This document shows, piece by piece, positions 8,592-17,573 of a stretch of 64,000 nucleotides of DNA. Location of the stretch: assembly GCA_022510615.1 (NCBI GenBank), contig JAFLTC010000006.1, positions 1 through 64,000 on the forward strand. The letters run 5' to 3'. Each line of letters begins with the position of its first letter. The stretch's first letter is position 1. The position numbers were made by a program, and so were the translations under genes. The stretch is from Lachnospiraceae bacterium (GTDB lineage: Bacteria > Bacillota > Clostridia > Lachnospirales > Lachnospiraceae). Under the pieces are notes generated by a model that did no database searches, was not told where the DNA came from, and worked only from the letters and a program-made list of their open reading frames with translations.

Positions 8592-10655
8592 ATGAAGAAG
8601 TGGATCATCAGCATGATGCTATTTATGTTGTTAGGTATAGGCCTTATTCTGAACTCTGAGGTGAAGGCGGTCGAGGCTGAGGCAACGTCGGCGCCGGAGG
8701 AAAAAACCATTACCGAGATTGAAGTCACGGATACGGCACTGGAAATCCCCTATGGAAGTAAATTCAGTGGGTCGGATATTACTCTGTTAGTACATTATAG
8801 TGACGGTACAACAGAAATCGTGCACCCGGATACGCCGATTACGGTAGATACTTCTGTTTTGGGAAAGCAGACTATATCGGTACAATACAAGGGAGAAGAA
8901 ACATCCTATACGATAACGGTTGTGCCAAGGCAGGTAACCGGTGTCCGGATGCAGGGCGGTACCTCAGATTCTATGAAGGTTGGCTGGAACGCACTGGAGG
9001 AGGCAAAGGAATATGAGATTTATGTTTCCACAAAAAAGGACGGAGAATTTACCCTTTTAACCAGTACGGAGAAGACAGAATATGCATTTGAAGATTTGGA
9101 GATTGGTGAGATTATTTATGTAAAAGTCCGGGCGGTTTCGGAAGATGTGGCGGGTGAATACTCCGACATTACACCTGTGGCACCAAAGCCGAGCAGGGTA
9201 ACGAAAGTATGGGCAACTGCTGCAGTGAAAACAAAAATCACACTGGCATGGGATGAGGTAGAAGGTGCTACCGGTTATGCTATCTACTACCGTTTGTCCA
9301 CAAAGAGTGCGTATACATATGCCGGAAGTACTACGGCTCTTTCCTATAAGGTAACCGGGCTGAGTACCGGTAAGGATTATTATTTTAAGGTTTACGCCTA
9401 TGGCGCTGACCTTTCCAATCTGGGAGATCCTTCGGATGAGGTTTTATACGGAACAGCACCGGCGATTCCGGTTATTTCCCAGTTAAAGGGTGGGGACAAG
9501 CGTGTTAAAGTATATTGGAAGAAAGCTGCCGGGGCGCAGTTGTTTCGGATTTATGTCTCGACAAAGGCGTCTTCCGGATTTAAACTGGCAGGGACAGTGT
9601 CCACTCTGGATGCCCTCATTTTTGCTAAGGACGGTCTGGTGCAGAATAAGAAATATTATGTGAAGGTAGTATCGGTACGGACAGTGTCCGGTATGGAACT
9701 GACCTCCACCTCTGATGTAAAATCAGCAAAGACAAAAAAGGCGAATAAAACCAGTACCGCAGCAAAGTATTATACCACGAAGAAAAAGTTTAAAAAGTCT
9801 ACTGCTTATAAAAAATACAAGGCATTTCGCAAGAAGGTTTCCTATACGAAAAGTTTTATTCTTCCGGGTATGAAAAATACAAACGTGGGAGGCTTTGATG
9901 CAAAGAGAATGGTGCCGCAGAGTATTGCCTTTGCCGGGGATTATCTGTTAATATCGGCCTATGATTATTCAAAAGCACAAGAGTCGGTTCTCTATATTAT
10001 GAATAAGAAAACCCGCAAATATATTTCCACCATTGTACTTCCCCATAAAGGACATGTGGGAGGAATGGCATATGACGGAAATAATTTGTGGCTTGCCTAT
10101 GGAAAAAAGATGCAGTGCATTAAGTATTCCGTGATTCAGTCTGCGGTCCAGGGAAAAAAGCAGTTTACGGAGATTTATCGTTTTGCAGCCGAATGTCCGG
10201 CTTTGGATACCGTGTCATACATTACCTATTACAACGGAAAAATCTGGGCAGGTGCCTATAATGAGAAGGTTCAGAAATATATGTATGGATATACCATCAG
10301 CAATAAGAAGGGAACACCGGCATTGCAGAAAACCCACCAGATACTTATGCCAAACCGTACTCAGGGAGTGGCGATTACCTCCGCAGGTAAGATGATTGTA
10401 TCCCGTTCCTGTCAGACAAAGGAGGGAAAATCCGGTTTTATTTCCCAGTTAGTGACCTATAAGCCTACCTGGAATTTTGCTTCTGCTACCATTAAGAAAA
10501 ACAAAATGAAAAAGGTAGTAAAGATGCCGCCGATGAATGAGGGGATTGTGATTAGCGGTTCCTATCTCTATGTAGTATATGAATCCCCCGCCTTCTCTGA
10601 CTGTAAGGCACCGGTGGACCGGGTGACGGCATTTAAACTGAGTAAGGTGAGTTAG
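8592..10655 (+). CDS. Exported protein with Big_3/Ig-like and FN3-like domains and a C-terminal region reminiscent of a beta-propeller
   Basis: MKKWIISMMLFMLLGIGLILNSEVKAVEA signal; IEVTDTALEIPYGSKFSGSDITLLVHYSDGTTE; repeated W-x-x-x-x-GA-x-x-Y-x-I-Y FN3-like modules. Confidence 0.8.
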   Translation: MKKWIISMMLFMLLGIGLILNSEVKAVEAEATSAPEEKTITEIEVTDTALEIPYGSKFSGSDITLLVHYSDGTTEIVHPDTPITVDTSVLGKQTISVQYKGEETSYTITVVPRQVTGVRMQGGTSDSMKVGWNALEEAKEYEIYVSTKKDGEFTLLTSTEKTEYAFEDLEIGEIIYVKVRAVSEDVAGEYSDITPVAPKPSRVTKVWATAAVKTKITLAWDEVEGATGYAIYYRLSTKSAYTYAGSTTALSYKVTGLSTGKDYYFKVYAYGADLSNLGDPSDEVLYGTAPAIPVISQLKGGDKRVKVYWKKAAGAQLFRIYVSTKASSGFKLAGTVSTLDALIFAKDGLVQNKKYYVKVVSVRTVSGMELTSTSDVKSAKTKKANKTSTAAKYYTTKKKFKKSTAYKKYKAFRKKVSYTKSFILPGMKNTNVGGFDAKRMVPQSIAFAGDYLLISAYDYSKAQESVLYIMNKKTRKYISTIVLPHKGHVGGMAYDGNNLWLAYGKKMQCIKYSVIQSAVQGKKQFTEIYRFAAECPALDTVSYITYYNGKIWAGAYNEKVQKYMYGYTISNKKGTPALQKTHQILMPNRTQGVAITSAGKMIVSRSCQTKEGKSGFISQLVTYKPTWNFASATIKKNKMKKVVKMPPMNEGIVISGSYLYVVYESPAFSDCKAPVDRVTAFKLSKVS

Positions 10656-10666
10656 GAGTAAGTATC

Positions 10667-11419
10667 ATGAAAACAAATTATCATACCCATACGAAACGTT
10701 GCCAACATGCCAGCGGTGAAGATCGTGAATATGTGGAGGCAGCCATCGAAGCCGGCTACCGGATCCTTGGTTTTTCTGATCATTGTCCGTGGGTGTATCC
10801 GAATGATTATGTATCGAATATCCGTATGATTCCTTCGGTGGTGGATGAATATTTTGCCTCTCTTGAAGGTCTTCGTGAAGAATACAAAAGTGATATTCAG
10901 TTGCTGATTGGTTTCGAGGCAGAGTACATACCGGTGCTGATGGAAGCGCAGGATAAGTTCCTCAAAGATTATCCTCTTGATTACATGATCCTTGGACAGC
11001 ATTTTGTTGGAGAAGAGTGTGGTGGCAATTATGCCGGGGCTAAGACGAATAATATTGAAATGCTCCGTGGTTATGTGGATTTATGCATTGAGGGGATGAA
11101 GTCAGGACGATATCGGTATCTGGCACATCCGGACCTGATTTACTATGCCGGGGACACGAATATATATGAAAGAGAAATCAAGCGGTTGTGTGAAGCAATG
11201 AAGGAAATGGATGCTGTTATTGAGATGAATGTCCTCGGACTTGCTATAAAACGAAATTATCCGGACAGTCGTTTTTGGAGAATTGCAAAAGAAACCGGAA
11301 ACCGCGTAATCCTCGGGTTGGACGCACACTCACCGCAAACCTTTGCTGATTTTGAGACGGTGGAAAGGGCGAAGCACATATGTCAGGGGATGGATGTGGT
11401 CGAGGAGCTGGAGTGGTAG
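10667..11419 (+). CDS. PHP-family histidinol-phosphatase
   Basis: MKTNYHTHTKRCQHASG...ILGFSDHCPW...YLAHPDL...VILGLDAHSP PHP motifs. Confidence 0.85.
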   Translation: MKTNYHTHTKRCQHASGEDREYVEAAIEAGYRILGFSDHCPWVYPNDYVSNIRMIPSVVDEYFASLEGLREEYKSDIQLLIGFEAEYIPVLMEAQDKFLKDYPLDYMILGQHFVGEECGGNYAGAKTNNIEMLRGYVDLCIEGMKSGRYRYLAHPDLIYYAGDTNIYEREIKRLCEAMKEMDAVIEMNVLGLAIKRNYPDSRFWRIAKETGNRVILGLDAHSPQTFADFETVERAKHICQGMDVVEELEW

Positions 11420-11431
11420 AACCGGCGTTGT

Positions 11432-11455
11432 TAGCACGGTGTCGCCATCATGCTA
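11432..11455. repeat. Dispersed palindrome copy a (imperfect)
   Basis: TAGCACGGTGTCGCCATCATGCTA. Confidence 0.55.
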
Positions 11456-11613
11456 TACTAATAGTAGGAAACTACATTTGCCATGATAGAAATAAAAATA
11501 TATTTTTTTGGGGGGTACCCTTACAGACGGTTTTGTATTATAATACTAGTGATTATAATAGCATCCGCAGGGGGACTCCCCTTTTTAGCGAGAGAAAGTA
11601 AGGAGCATAATAT

Positions 11614-13311
11614 ATGAGAGGACCAGCAGCACCAAAGGACCCGGTAGATAAGAGACCGTGTCTGTATGTCGTTTTAGACAAAACAATTTCAGGAACAAAA
11701 GAAAAGGACGGAGTGAACCGCGATTATGTATATCTCGAGGGGAGATTGATTGACCAGGTCAGATTTACATCGGGGGATATTGACGAAGAGATTTTAAATA
11801 TGCTTCCGAGGATGGAAACATTCCGAAAACTGGTACATAGCGTTGGCGTCAGCGTAAAAGCGGAAGATCCGGAGGACCGTGAGAAAACATTGGAATTCCA
11901 GTTCCAGTGCTATGGAAAGACGGATAAGTATACGACGGGAACTATCATGGAAATGACCTGTCCTTGTACGGGGGAGGAAATGGTTCTCCCGGTGGATGCC
12001 TATCCGGTCAATGAGGATGACGATAACTTTGGTTCCTTTAATTTTATCTTTCCGGAAGAAAATAAAAATGTAACGTTGACCATTAAGTTTTACTTGAATG
12101 ATGGTTATGAGGTTCCGGAAATTCAAGTGGATCCACCGGTTCAGTTTGATTCCGATGATTACAAAAAGATGATAGCAAATTCCCTCGTTTCTACGGGAAA
12201 TAACTATCGCTTAAAGAAAGTAATTGAGAGGGCAAAGAAGGGTGAGCCGGTAACGATTGCCTATATCGGTGGTTCCATTACCCAGGGAGCGGGAGGAAAG
12301 CCAATTAACACGATGTGCTATGCCTACCATTCCTATGAGGCTTTTTGTAATTTGTTTTCCCCATGCGGTGGAGATAATGTTTCCTATGTGAAGGCAGGTG
12401 TAGGTGGTACTTCTTCTGAATTCGGAATGGTTCGCTATGACCGGGATGTGAAAAAAGACGGCGAGATTAAGCCGGATTTAGTTGTGATTGAATATGCGGT
12501 AAATGACGAGGGGGATGAAACAGAGGGCGTCAGCTTTGAGAGTCTTGTGTTGAAGGTACTTCAGGCAGAGAACAAGCCGGCGGTACTGTTAAACTTTGCC
12601 GTATTTATGAGTGACTGGAATTTACAAAAGCGGTTGCAGCCGATTGGTGAGCGGTATGAGCTGCCGATGGTCAGTGTGAAGGATGCCGTAACACCGCAGT
12701 TTGAAAAGAGCAATATTATTACAAAGCGACAATTTTTCTATGACATTTACCATCCGACCAATGACGGCCACAGGATTATGGGAGACTGTATTGCCCATCT
12801 CTTTGAGGCAGTAGATAAAGAGGAAATGGCGGCGGAGGATATATCTCTGGATAAAGAGCCGGTATACGGTATCCAGTTCAAAGACATTGTCCGTTTTGAC
12901 AGAAAGGACGCCGAGCAGTTTGCCGAGATTACACCGCATGGCTATGAGGCGGTGGACACGGAAATCCAATATGTGGAGCGGGATATGGATTTGACAGCCT
13001 CACCGGAATTTCCGGATAACTGGATGAATGATGGAACGACGGAAAATGCGGAGTTTTCCATGAAAATCACATGCAAAAATCTGGTGGCGGTCATTAAGGA
13101 TTCCGGCTCCTCAGAATTTGGCACGGCGGATATTTATGTGGACGAAAAGATAGTGAAGAGCATTAACCCACTGGATAATGGCTGGGCACACTGCAATGCA
13201 CAGGTACTGATCGATGAAAAGGAAAGTGGTTCACACGAGGTAGTATTCCGAATGAAATCCGGTGATGAAGGGAAAAAGTTTACGATTCTCGGATTTGGTG
13301 TGACAAAGTAA
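11614..13311 (+). CDS. SGNH/GDSL-type hydrolase (esterase-like)
   Basis: VTIAYIGGSITQGAGG...KAGVGGTSSEFGMVRYDRD...DLVVIEYAVND...DIYHPTNDGHRIMGD blocks. Confidence 0.85.
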   Translation: MRGPAAPKDPVDKRPCLYVVLDKTISGTKEKDGVNRDYVYLEGRLIDQVRFTSGDIDEEILNMLPRMETFRKLVHSVGVSVKAEDPEDREKTLEFQFQCYGKTDKYTTGTIMEMTCPCTGEEMVLPVDAYPVNEDDDNFGSFNFIFPEENKNVTLTIKFYLNDGYEVPEIQVDPPVQFDSDDYKKMIANSLVSTGNNYRLKKVIERAKKGEPVTIAYIGGSITQGAGGKPINTMCYAYHSYEAFCNLFSPCGGDNVSYVKAGVGGTSSEFGMVRYDRDVKKDGEIKPDLVVIEYAVNDEGDETEGVSFESLVLKVLQAENKPAVLLNFAVFMSDWNLQKRLQPIGERYELPMVSVKDAVTPQFEKSNIITKRQFFYDIYHPTNDGHRIMGDCIAHLFEAVDKEEMAAEDISLDKEPVYGIQFKDIVRFDRKDAEQFAEITPHGYEAVDTEIQYVERDMDLTASPEFPDNWMNDGTTENAEFSMKITCKNLVAVIKDSGSSEFGTADIYVDEKIVKSINPLDNGWAHCNAQVLIDEKESGSHEVVFRMKSGDEGKKFTILGFGVTK

Positions 13312-13332
13312 GGCGGAAGGGAAGAAAAGGAA

Positions 13333-14469
13333 ATGTACGAGCTGCTTGCCCGTGACGGACGGGCAAAACGAGGAAGGCTTTTTACTCCCCATGGCGTGAT
13401 AGAGACACCGGTTTTTATGAATGTAGGGACGGTGGCGGCGATTAAAGGGGCTGTTTCCACTGTGGATTTGAGGGAAATCGGTACACAGGTGGAACTATCC
13501 AACACCTATCATCTCCATGTGAGGCCGGGGGATAAGGTGATAAGGCAGTTAGGCGGTCTTCATAAATTTATGAACTGGGACAGACCGATTCTGACGGATT
13601 CCGGCGGATTTCAGGTCTTTTCACTGGCAGGACTTCGCCGGATAAAGGAAGAGGGTGTGTATTTTAACTCCCATATTGACGGCAGAAAGATTTTTATGGG
13701 ACCGGAGGAGAGCATGCAGATTCAGTCGAATCTGGCCTCTACCATTGCCATGGCATTCGATGAATGTCCTCCCCACCCGGCAACAAGAGAATATATGGAA
13801 AATTCTGTGGCGCGGACAAGCCGCTGGCTGAAGCGCTGCAAAGAAGAAATGAAACGGCTGAACAGTCTGCCGGATACCATTAATAAAGAGCAGATGTTGT
13901 TTGGCATTAATCAGGGTGGAACCTTTGAGGACATCCGTATCGACCATGCCAAGGAGATTCGGGAACTGGATCTGGACGGCTATGCACTGGGCGGTCTGGC
14001 GGTAGGAGAAAGCCACGAGGAAATGTATCACATTTTAGATGTCACCGTACCTCACCTTCCATCAGCGAAACCGGTTTACCTGATGGGAGTAGGAACCCCG
14101 GCGAATATTTTGGAAAGTGTGGAGCGGGGAGTGGATTTCTTCGACTGTGTATATCCCGCCAGAAATGGGCGTCACGGTCATGCCTATACGAATTTTGGCA
14201 AGATGAATCTGATGAATGCGAAATATGAACTGGATGACAGACCAATCGAAGAAGGCTGTGGGTGTCCGGTCTGTAAAAACTATAGCCGGGCCTATATTCG
14301 GCATTTGTTGAAGGCAAGGGAAATGCTGGGACTTCGATTCTTGGTCTTGCATAATCTATATTTTTATAATACAATGATGAAAGAAATTCGGGAAGCCATT
14401 GATAGTGGGAATTTTTCTGGATATAAAAAAGAAAAGCTGGAGCGTATGGAATCCGGCGAAAACATTTAG
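13333..14469 (+). CDS. tgt: tRNA-guanine (queuine) transglycosylase
   Basis: RGRLFTPHGVIETPVFMNVGTVAAIKG...LSNTYHLHVRPG...ILTDSGGFQVFSL...FDCVYPARNGRHG. Confidence 0.97.
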   Translation: MYELLARDGRAKRGRLFTPHGVIETPVFMNVGTVAAIKGAVSTVDLREIGTQVELSNTYHLHVRPGDKVIRQLGGLHKFMNWDRPILTDSGGFQVFSLAGLRRIKEEGVYFNSHIDGRKIFMGPEESMQIQSNLASTIAMAFDECPPHPATREYMENSVARTSRWLKRCKEEMKRLNSLPDTINKEQMLFGINQGGTFEDIRIDHAKEIRELDLDGYALGGLAVGESHEEMYHILDVTVPHLPSAKPVYLMGVGTPANILESVERGVDFFDCVYPARNGRHGHAYTNFGKMNLMNAKYELDDRPIEEGCGCPVCKNYSRAYIRHLLKAREMLGLRFLVLHNLYFYNTMMKEIREAIDSGNFSGYKKEKLERMESGENI

Positions 14470-14485
14470 TGTTAGGAGGTAACTC

Positions 14486-14758
14486 ATGAGTACGATTGGA
14501 ATTATTGCAATTTATGCTGTTATTATCGGAGGTTTTTACTTTATTGCCATTCGTCCGCAGAAAAAACAGGAGAGAGCACATCAGGAACTGGTGTCTTCCG
14601 TGGCTGTGGGGGACAGTATTCTGACTACCAGCGGATTTTATGGTGTAGTCATTGATATGACAGACGAGGTTGTGATTGTGGAATTTGGAAGCAATAAAAA
14701 TTGCCGCATTCCGATGAAGAAGGAAGCGATTGTAGAAGTAGAAAAAGCGGAGGAATAG
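14486..14758 (+). CDS. yajC: Preprotein translocase subunit YajC
   Basis: One N-terminal TM, FIAIRPQKKQERAHQELVSSVAVGDSILTTSGFYGVVIDM; downstream of tgt as usual. Confidence 0.93.
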   Translation: MSTIGIIAIYAVIIGGFYFIAIRPQKKQERAHQELVSSVAVGDSILTTSGFYGVVIDMTDEVVIVEFGSNKNCRIPMKKEAIVEVEKAEE

Positions 14759-14761
14759 AAT

Positions 14762-15106
14762 ATGCCATTTATTGATTCAAAAGTTACGGTAAAGATTTCC
14801 CCGGAAAAGGAGGAGGCCATTAAGAAGAAATTAGGTCAGGCGATTACTGCGATTCCGGGAAAAAGTGAGAGCTGGTTAATGGTAGGCTTTGAAGATGAAT
14901 ACACACTGTACTTCAAAGGCGAAAAATGCGAAAAGGCTGCCTTTGTAGATGTAAAAGTCTATGGCGGTGCCAACAGTCAGGTCTATAACCAGATGACCGC
15001 AGAAATTTGCAAAATTTATGAAGAAGAGCTGGGGATTCCGGCGGGCAACATCTACATTGCCTATCAGGGTATTGCAGACTGGGGCTGGAACGGCGGAAAC
15101 CTTTAG
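14762..15106 (+). CDS. MIF/phenylpyruvate tautomerase-like protein
   Basis: Pro directly after Met; PFIDSKVTVKISPEKEEAIKKKLGQAI...CEKAAFVDVKVYGGA...IAYQGIADWGWNGGNL resembles the MIF C-terminus (..VGWN..). Confidence 0.8.
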   Translation: MPFIDSKVTVKISPEKEEAIKKKLGQAITAIPGKSESWLMVGFEDEYTLYFKGEKCEKAAFVDVKVYGGANSQVYNQMTAEICKIYEEELGIPAGNIYIAYQGIADWGWNGGNL

Positions 15107-15129
15107 ATGGCAAATTAGCACAGTTATAA

Positions 15130-15188
15130 TAACGGTTCAGTACCACTTACATTGTAACAATAAGGCGGCACTGAACTGTTTTTTTTTG
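15130..15188 (+). terminator. Rho-independent terminator
   Basis: ACGGTTCAGT...ACTGAACTGTTTTTTTT. Confidence 0.8.
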
Positions 15189-15248
15189 CAACACTTTATC
15201 CTGCTTGTTTGTCTAATAATAAAATGAAACAGGAAAAGGAGACATGGT

Positions 15249-15650
15249 ATGAAAAAAATAGGTCTGGTTTTATTATTGGGAGGATTGCTGACAGGACTGC
15301 TCAGTGGTTGCGGAACGGCAGCTTCTTCCGGTGGAGCGGTCAAAGAGGCAGAATCCGCCAATGTGGTTGACAAAGAGTCAGCTTCTTCTGAAGAATCGGC
15401 AGAGGAAAAGCCGGTGCGGATGATTCGGGTGAATGATACGTTGTATTATGAAGCAGGTAAATGCGAGAGGGAACCCACCTGCGGCACGATGGATGGTCGC
15501 ATTGAACGGATGACAAAGAACTATGCCATACCGACAAAGAATGGTCAATCAAATTTTGGTAAGGGGTATGGCTATCAGTGGGACAACGGTGGAATTGACG
15601 TGAAAATAGGGGAGGAATGGTACTTCTTTAAGAAGAAAAAAACAAAATAG
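15249..15650 (+). CDS. Small lipoprotein of unknown function
   Basis: MKKIGLVLLLGGLLTGLLSGCGTA lipobox. Confidence 0.75.
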   Translation: MKKIGLVLLLGGLLTGLLSGCGTAASSGGAVKEAESANVVDKESASSEESAEEKPVRMIRVNDTLYYEAGKCEREPTCGTMDGRIERMTKNYAIPTKNGQSNFGKGYGYQWDNGGIDVKIGEEWYFFKKKKTK

Positions 15651-15676
15651 GAAAATTAAAAAAGGAGGAAATATCT

Positions 15677-16384
15677 ATGAACAAAAAATCGATGCTTGCT
15701 TTATACCTTGTAATGATGCTTATGGTATCTTTGGTGGCAGCTCCGCCAGTGGATGCCAAAAAGAAGGTGTCACTGAATAAGACGGTTATTACGCTGAAGA
15801 AAAACCAGACCGCCCAATTAAAGGTAAAAAATATTTGCAAAGTAAAAAAGATTACATGGACATCAAAGTCAAAGAACATTGTAACGGTAAACAAAAAGGG
15901 AAAAATCAAGGCGAAAAAAGACGGAAAAGGAATCGTTATTGCCAAGGTGGGAAAGAAGAAGTTACAGTGTACGGTCTTTGTCGTTCCTGAGGTTAAGATG
16001 AGCTATAACAATACGATTTTTACCAAGGAAATGGTGAAGCAGGTAGAGAGTGTTTGCTGTGAAACGTGGAGTAATACGCGTACATTTCATGAAAAGGTAA
16101 CGAACAGGAATGCTATTAAGGTTATCTTTAACCGGTATTCTTCTCTGTCCCTGAGAGAGGAGAAGAAAGAAGAGCGGGAGGCCAGAAAAGATTTGATCGG
16201 TGCCCTGGCATACGATATTGTTTTTCATCTGAAGGATGGAACAGAACTGCGGGCGACACCGTACAATAATCATGTCCAACCGTATCATTATTCCTGGTTT
16301 TTTACAAAGAATACATATTGGGTCGTTGATAAGCCAATGGCGGCATCTGAGATTGCCTCTCTGATTAAGAAATATGCAGACTGA
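15677..16384 (+). CDS. Exported Big_2-like domain protein
   Basis: Signal peptide; KVSLNKTVITLKKNQTAQLKVKNICKVKKITWTSKSKNIVTVNKKGKIKAKKDGKGIVIAKVG. Confidence 0.8.
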   Translation: MNKKSMLALYLVMMLMVSLVAAPPVDAKKKVSLNKTVITLKKNQTAQLKVKNICKVKKITWTSKSKNIVTVNKKGKIKAKKDGKGIVIAKVGKKKLQCTVFVVPEVKMSYNNTIFTKEMVKQVESVCCETWSNTRTFHEKVTNRNAIKVIFNRYSSLSLREEKKEEREARKDLIGALAYDIVFHLKDGTELRATPYNNHVQPYHYSWFFTKNTYWVVDKPMAASEIASLIKKYAD

Positions 16385-16408
16385 TTTGCACATCGGTGCA
16401 TAAGCTAA

Positions 16409-16455
16409 AAGGACGTTCCGGAAAATGGGTGTTAGCTCACGGGACGTCCTTTTAT
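16409..16455 (+). terminator. Terminator hairpin
   Basis: AAAAGGACGTTCC...GGGACGTCCTTTTA. Confidence 0.8.
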
Positions 16456-16504
16456 GATTCATATAGAAAAATCCGAACTGTTTACCGGTAATCATATTCA
16501 CAGA

Positions 16505-17305
16505 TCATTCCTTTAAAGGAATGACCATGCGTGTCACAAATCTGTCCGGCTTGATCTCTCTCCCCATATATGGCGCAACAGGACTCATTCCGAGAACGAC
16601 TCCCCTGTGCTTTAAATTAAGCTCCTTCATCTTATCAAGGAGAAGTGCGGGAACTTCCTCTCTGATATGTGAAAAATCACCATAATACAGGATTGACAGA
16701 GCCTTTCCACCCGGGATAAATGTTGTTTCCTCAGAAGCGCAGTCCGGCTCAACAGGCATACAGCAGGTATAATGTATCGTTTCCCCATCGGGTATCCCAC
16801 TGAAATATTCATCATATGTACGCATATGGAAAAGAGGTTCTGTCGGTACCATACGATAGCCCTTTTTATAAGCCTCATGGCAGTGGTCGTACATATCCTT
16901 ATATTGATCCGGAAATCCGTTTCCGGTAAAGGAACGTGCATAGCACACATAGTCAGGCAGCTCAATGAACTCAAATGACAGATGATTCTTATCATCGTGC
17001 CACAGCCTGAGTTCATCCACAGTACGTTTTATAAGTGCCAATCTGTGCTCCATCTTCTTAAGAAAGCCAAAAGACCCTCCGCCGGAGGTGTAATATTCCA
17101 AAATATCGTCGTATTCCAGTCCCATTTCCTGAAAAGCCTGTATTTGCAGTATCTTGTTGATATTGTGGTTGTCGTAATAGCGGTAGCCGGTCTTCTCATC
17201 AATGTGGGCTGGGGTGAGCAGTCCCCTTTCTTCCAGACGCATTATCGTACTGCGTGAAATATCGCAGACCTTAACTACCTCGCTTATCGTAAAAAAATTT
17301 TCCAA
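16505..17305 (-). CDS. MerR-family transcriptional regulator with GyrI-like effector domain
   Basis: FTISEVVKVCDISRSTIMRLEERGLLTPAHIDEKTGYRYYDNHNINKILQIQAFQEMGLEYDDILEYY; effector-like C-terminus. Confidence 0.9.
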   Translation of the reverse strand: MENFFTISEVVKVCDISRSTIMRLEERGLLTPAHIDEKTGYRYYDNHNINKILQIQAFQEMGLEYDDILEYYTSGGGSFGFLKKMEHRLALIKRTVDELRLWHDDKNHLSFEFIELPDYVCYARSFTGNGFPDQYKDMYDHCHEAYKKGYRMVPTEPLFHMRTYDEYFSGIPDGETIHYTCCMPVEPDCASEETTFIPGGKALSILYYGDFSHIREEVPALLLDKMKELNLKHRGVVLGMSPVAPYMGREIKPDRFVTRMVIPLKE

Positions 17306-17538
17306 AAAAAATCTCCTTTCCTATTGACTTGTTCATGGGTGGACATGGCATGATATATATTATAGCTTTTAATATGCCACAAAAATATTCAAAAATCAAC
17401 AAAAAAATCAGGGAGCAGACCGTTCCTGTAGGATGGTACGGACACAACAGATCCCCAATCTGATAGAGTTTTTCGTCTGATATAAAGTCAGATGGCTATG
17501 TGAGTAGGAGATTTTTTGTAGATAAAATGATATGGGAC

Positions 17539-17554
17539 TAGCACCATCGTGCTA
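17539..17554. repeat. Dispersed palindrome copy b (short form), just upstream of an SD
   Basis: TAGCACCATCGTGCTA. Confidence 0.6.
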
Positions 17555-17573
17555 AGAAAGGAGAAAATAGAAC

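Noticed and set aside
17324-17355. Second MerR operator upstream of the MerR gene (TTGACTTGTTCATGGGTGGACATGG)
   Set aside because: A weak TGTTCA/TGGACA dyad is visible but no -10 sits at a convincing 19-20 bp spacing; too weak to claim.
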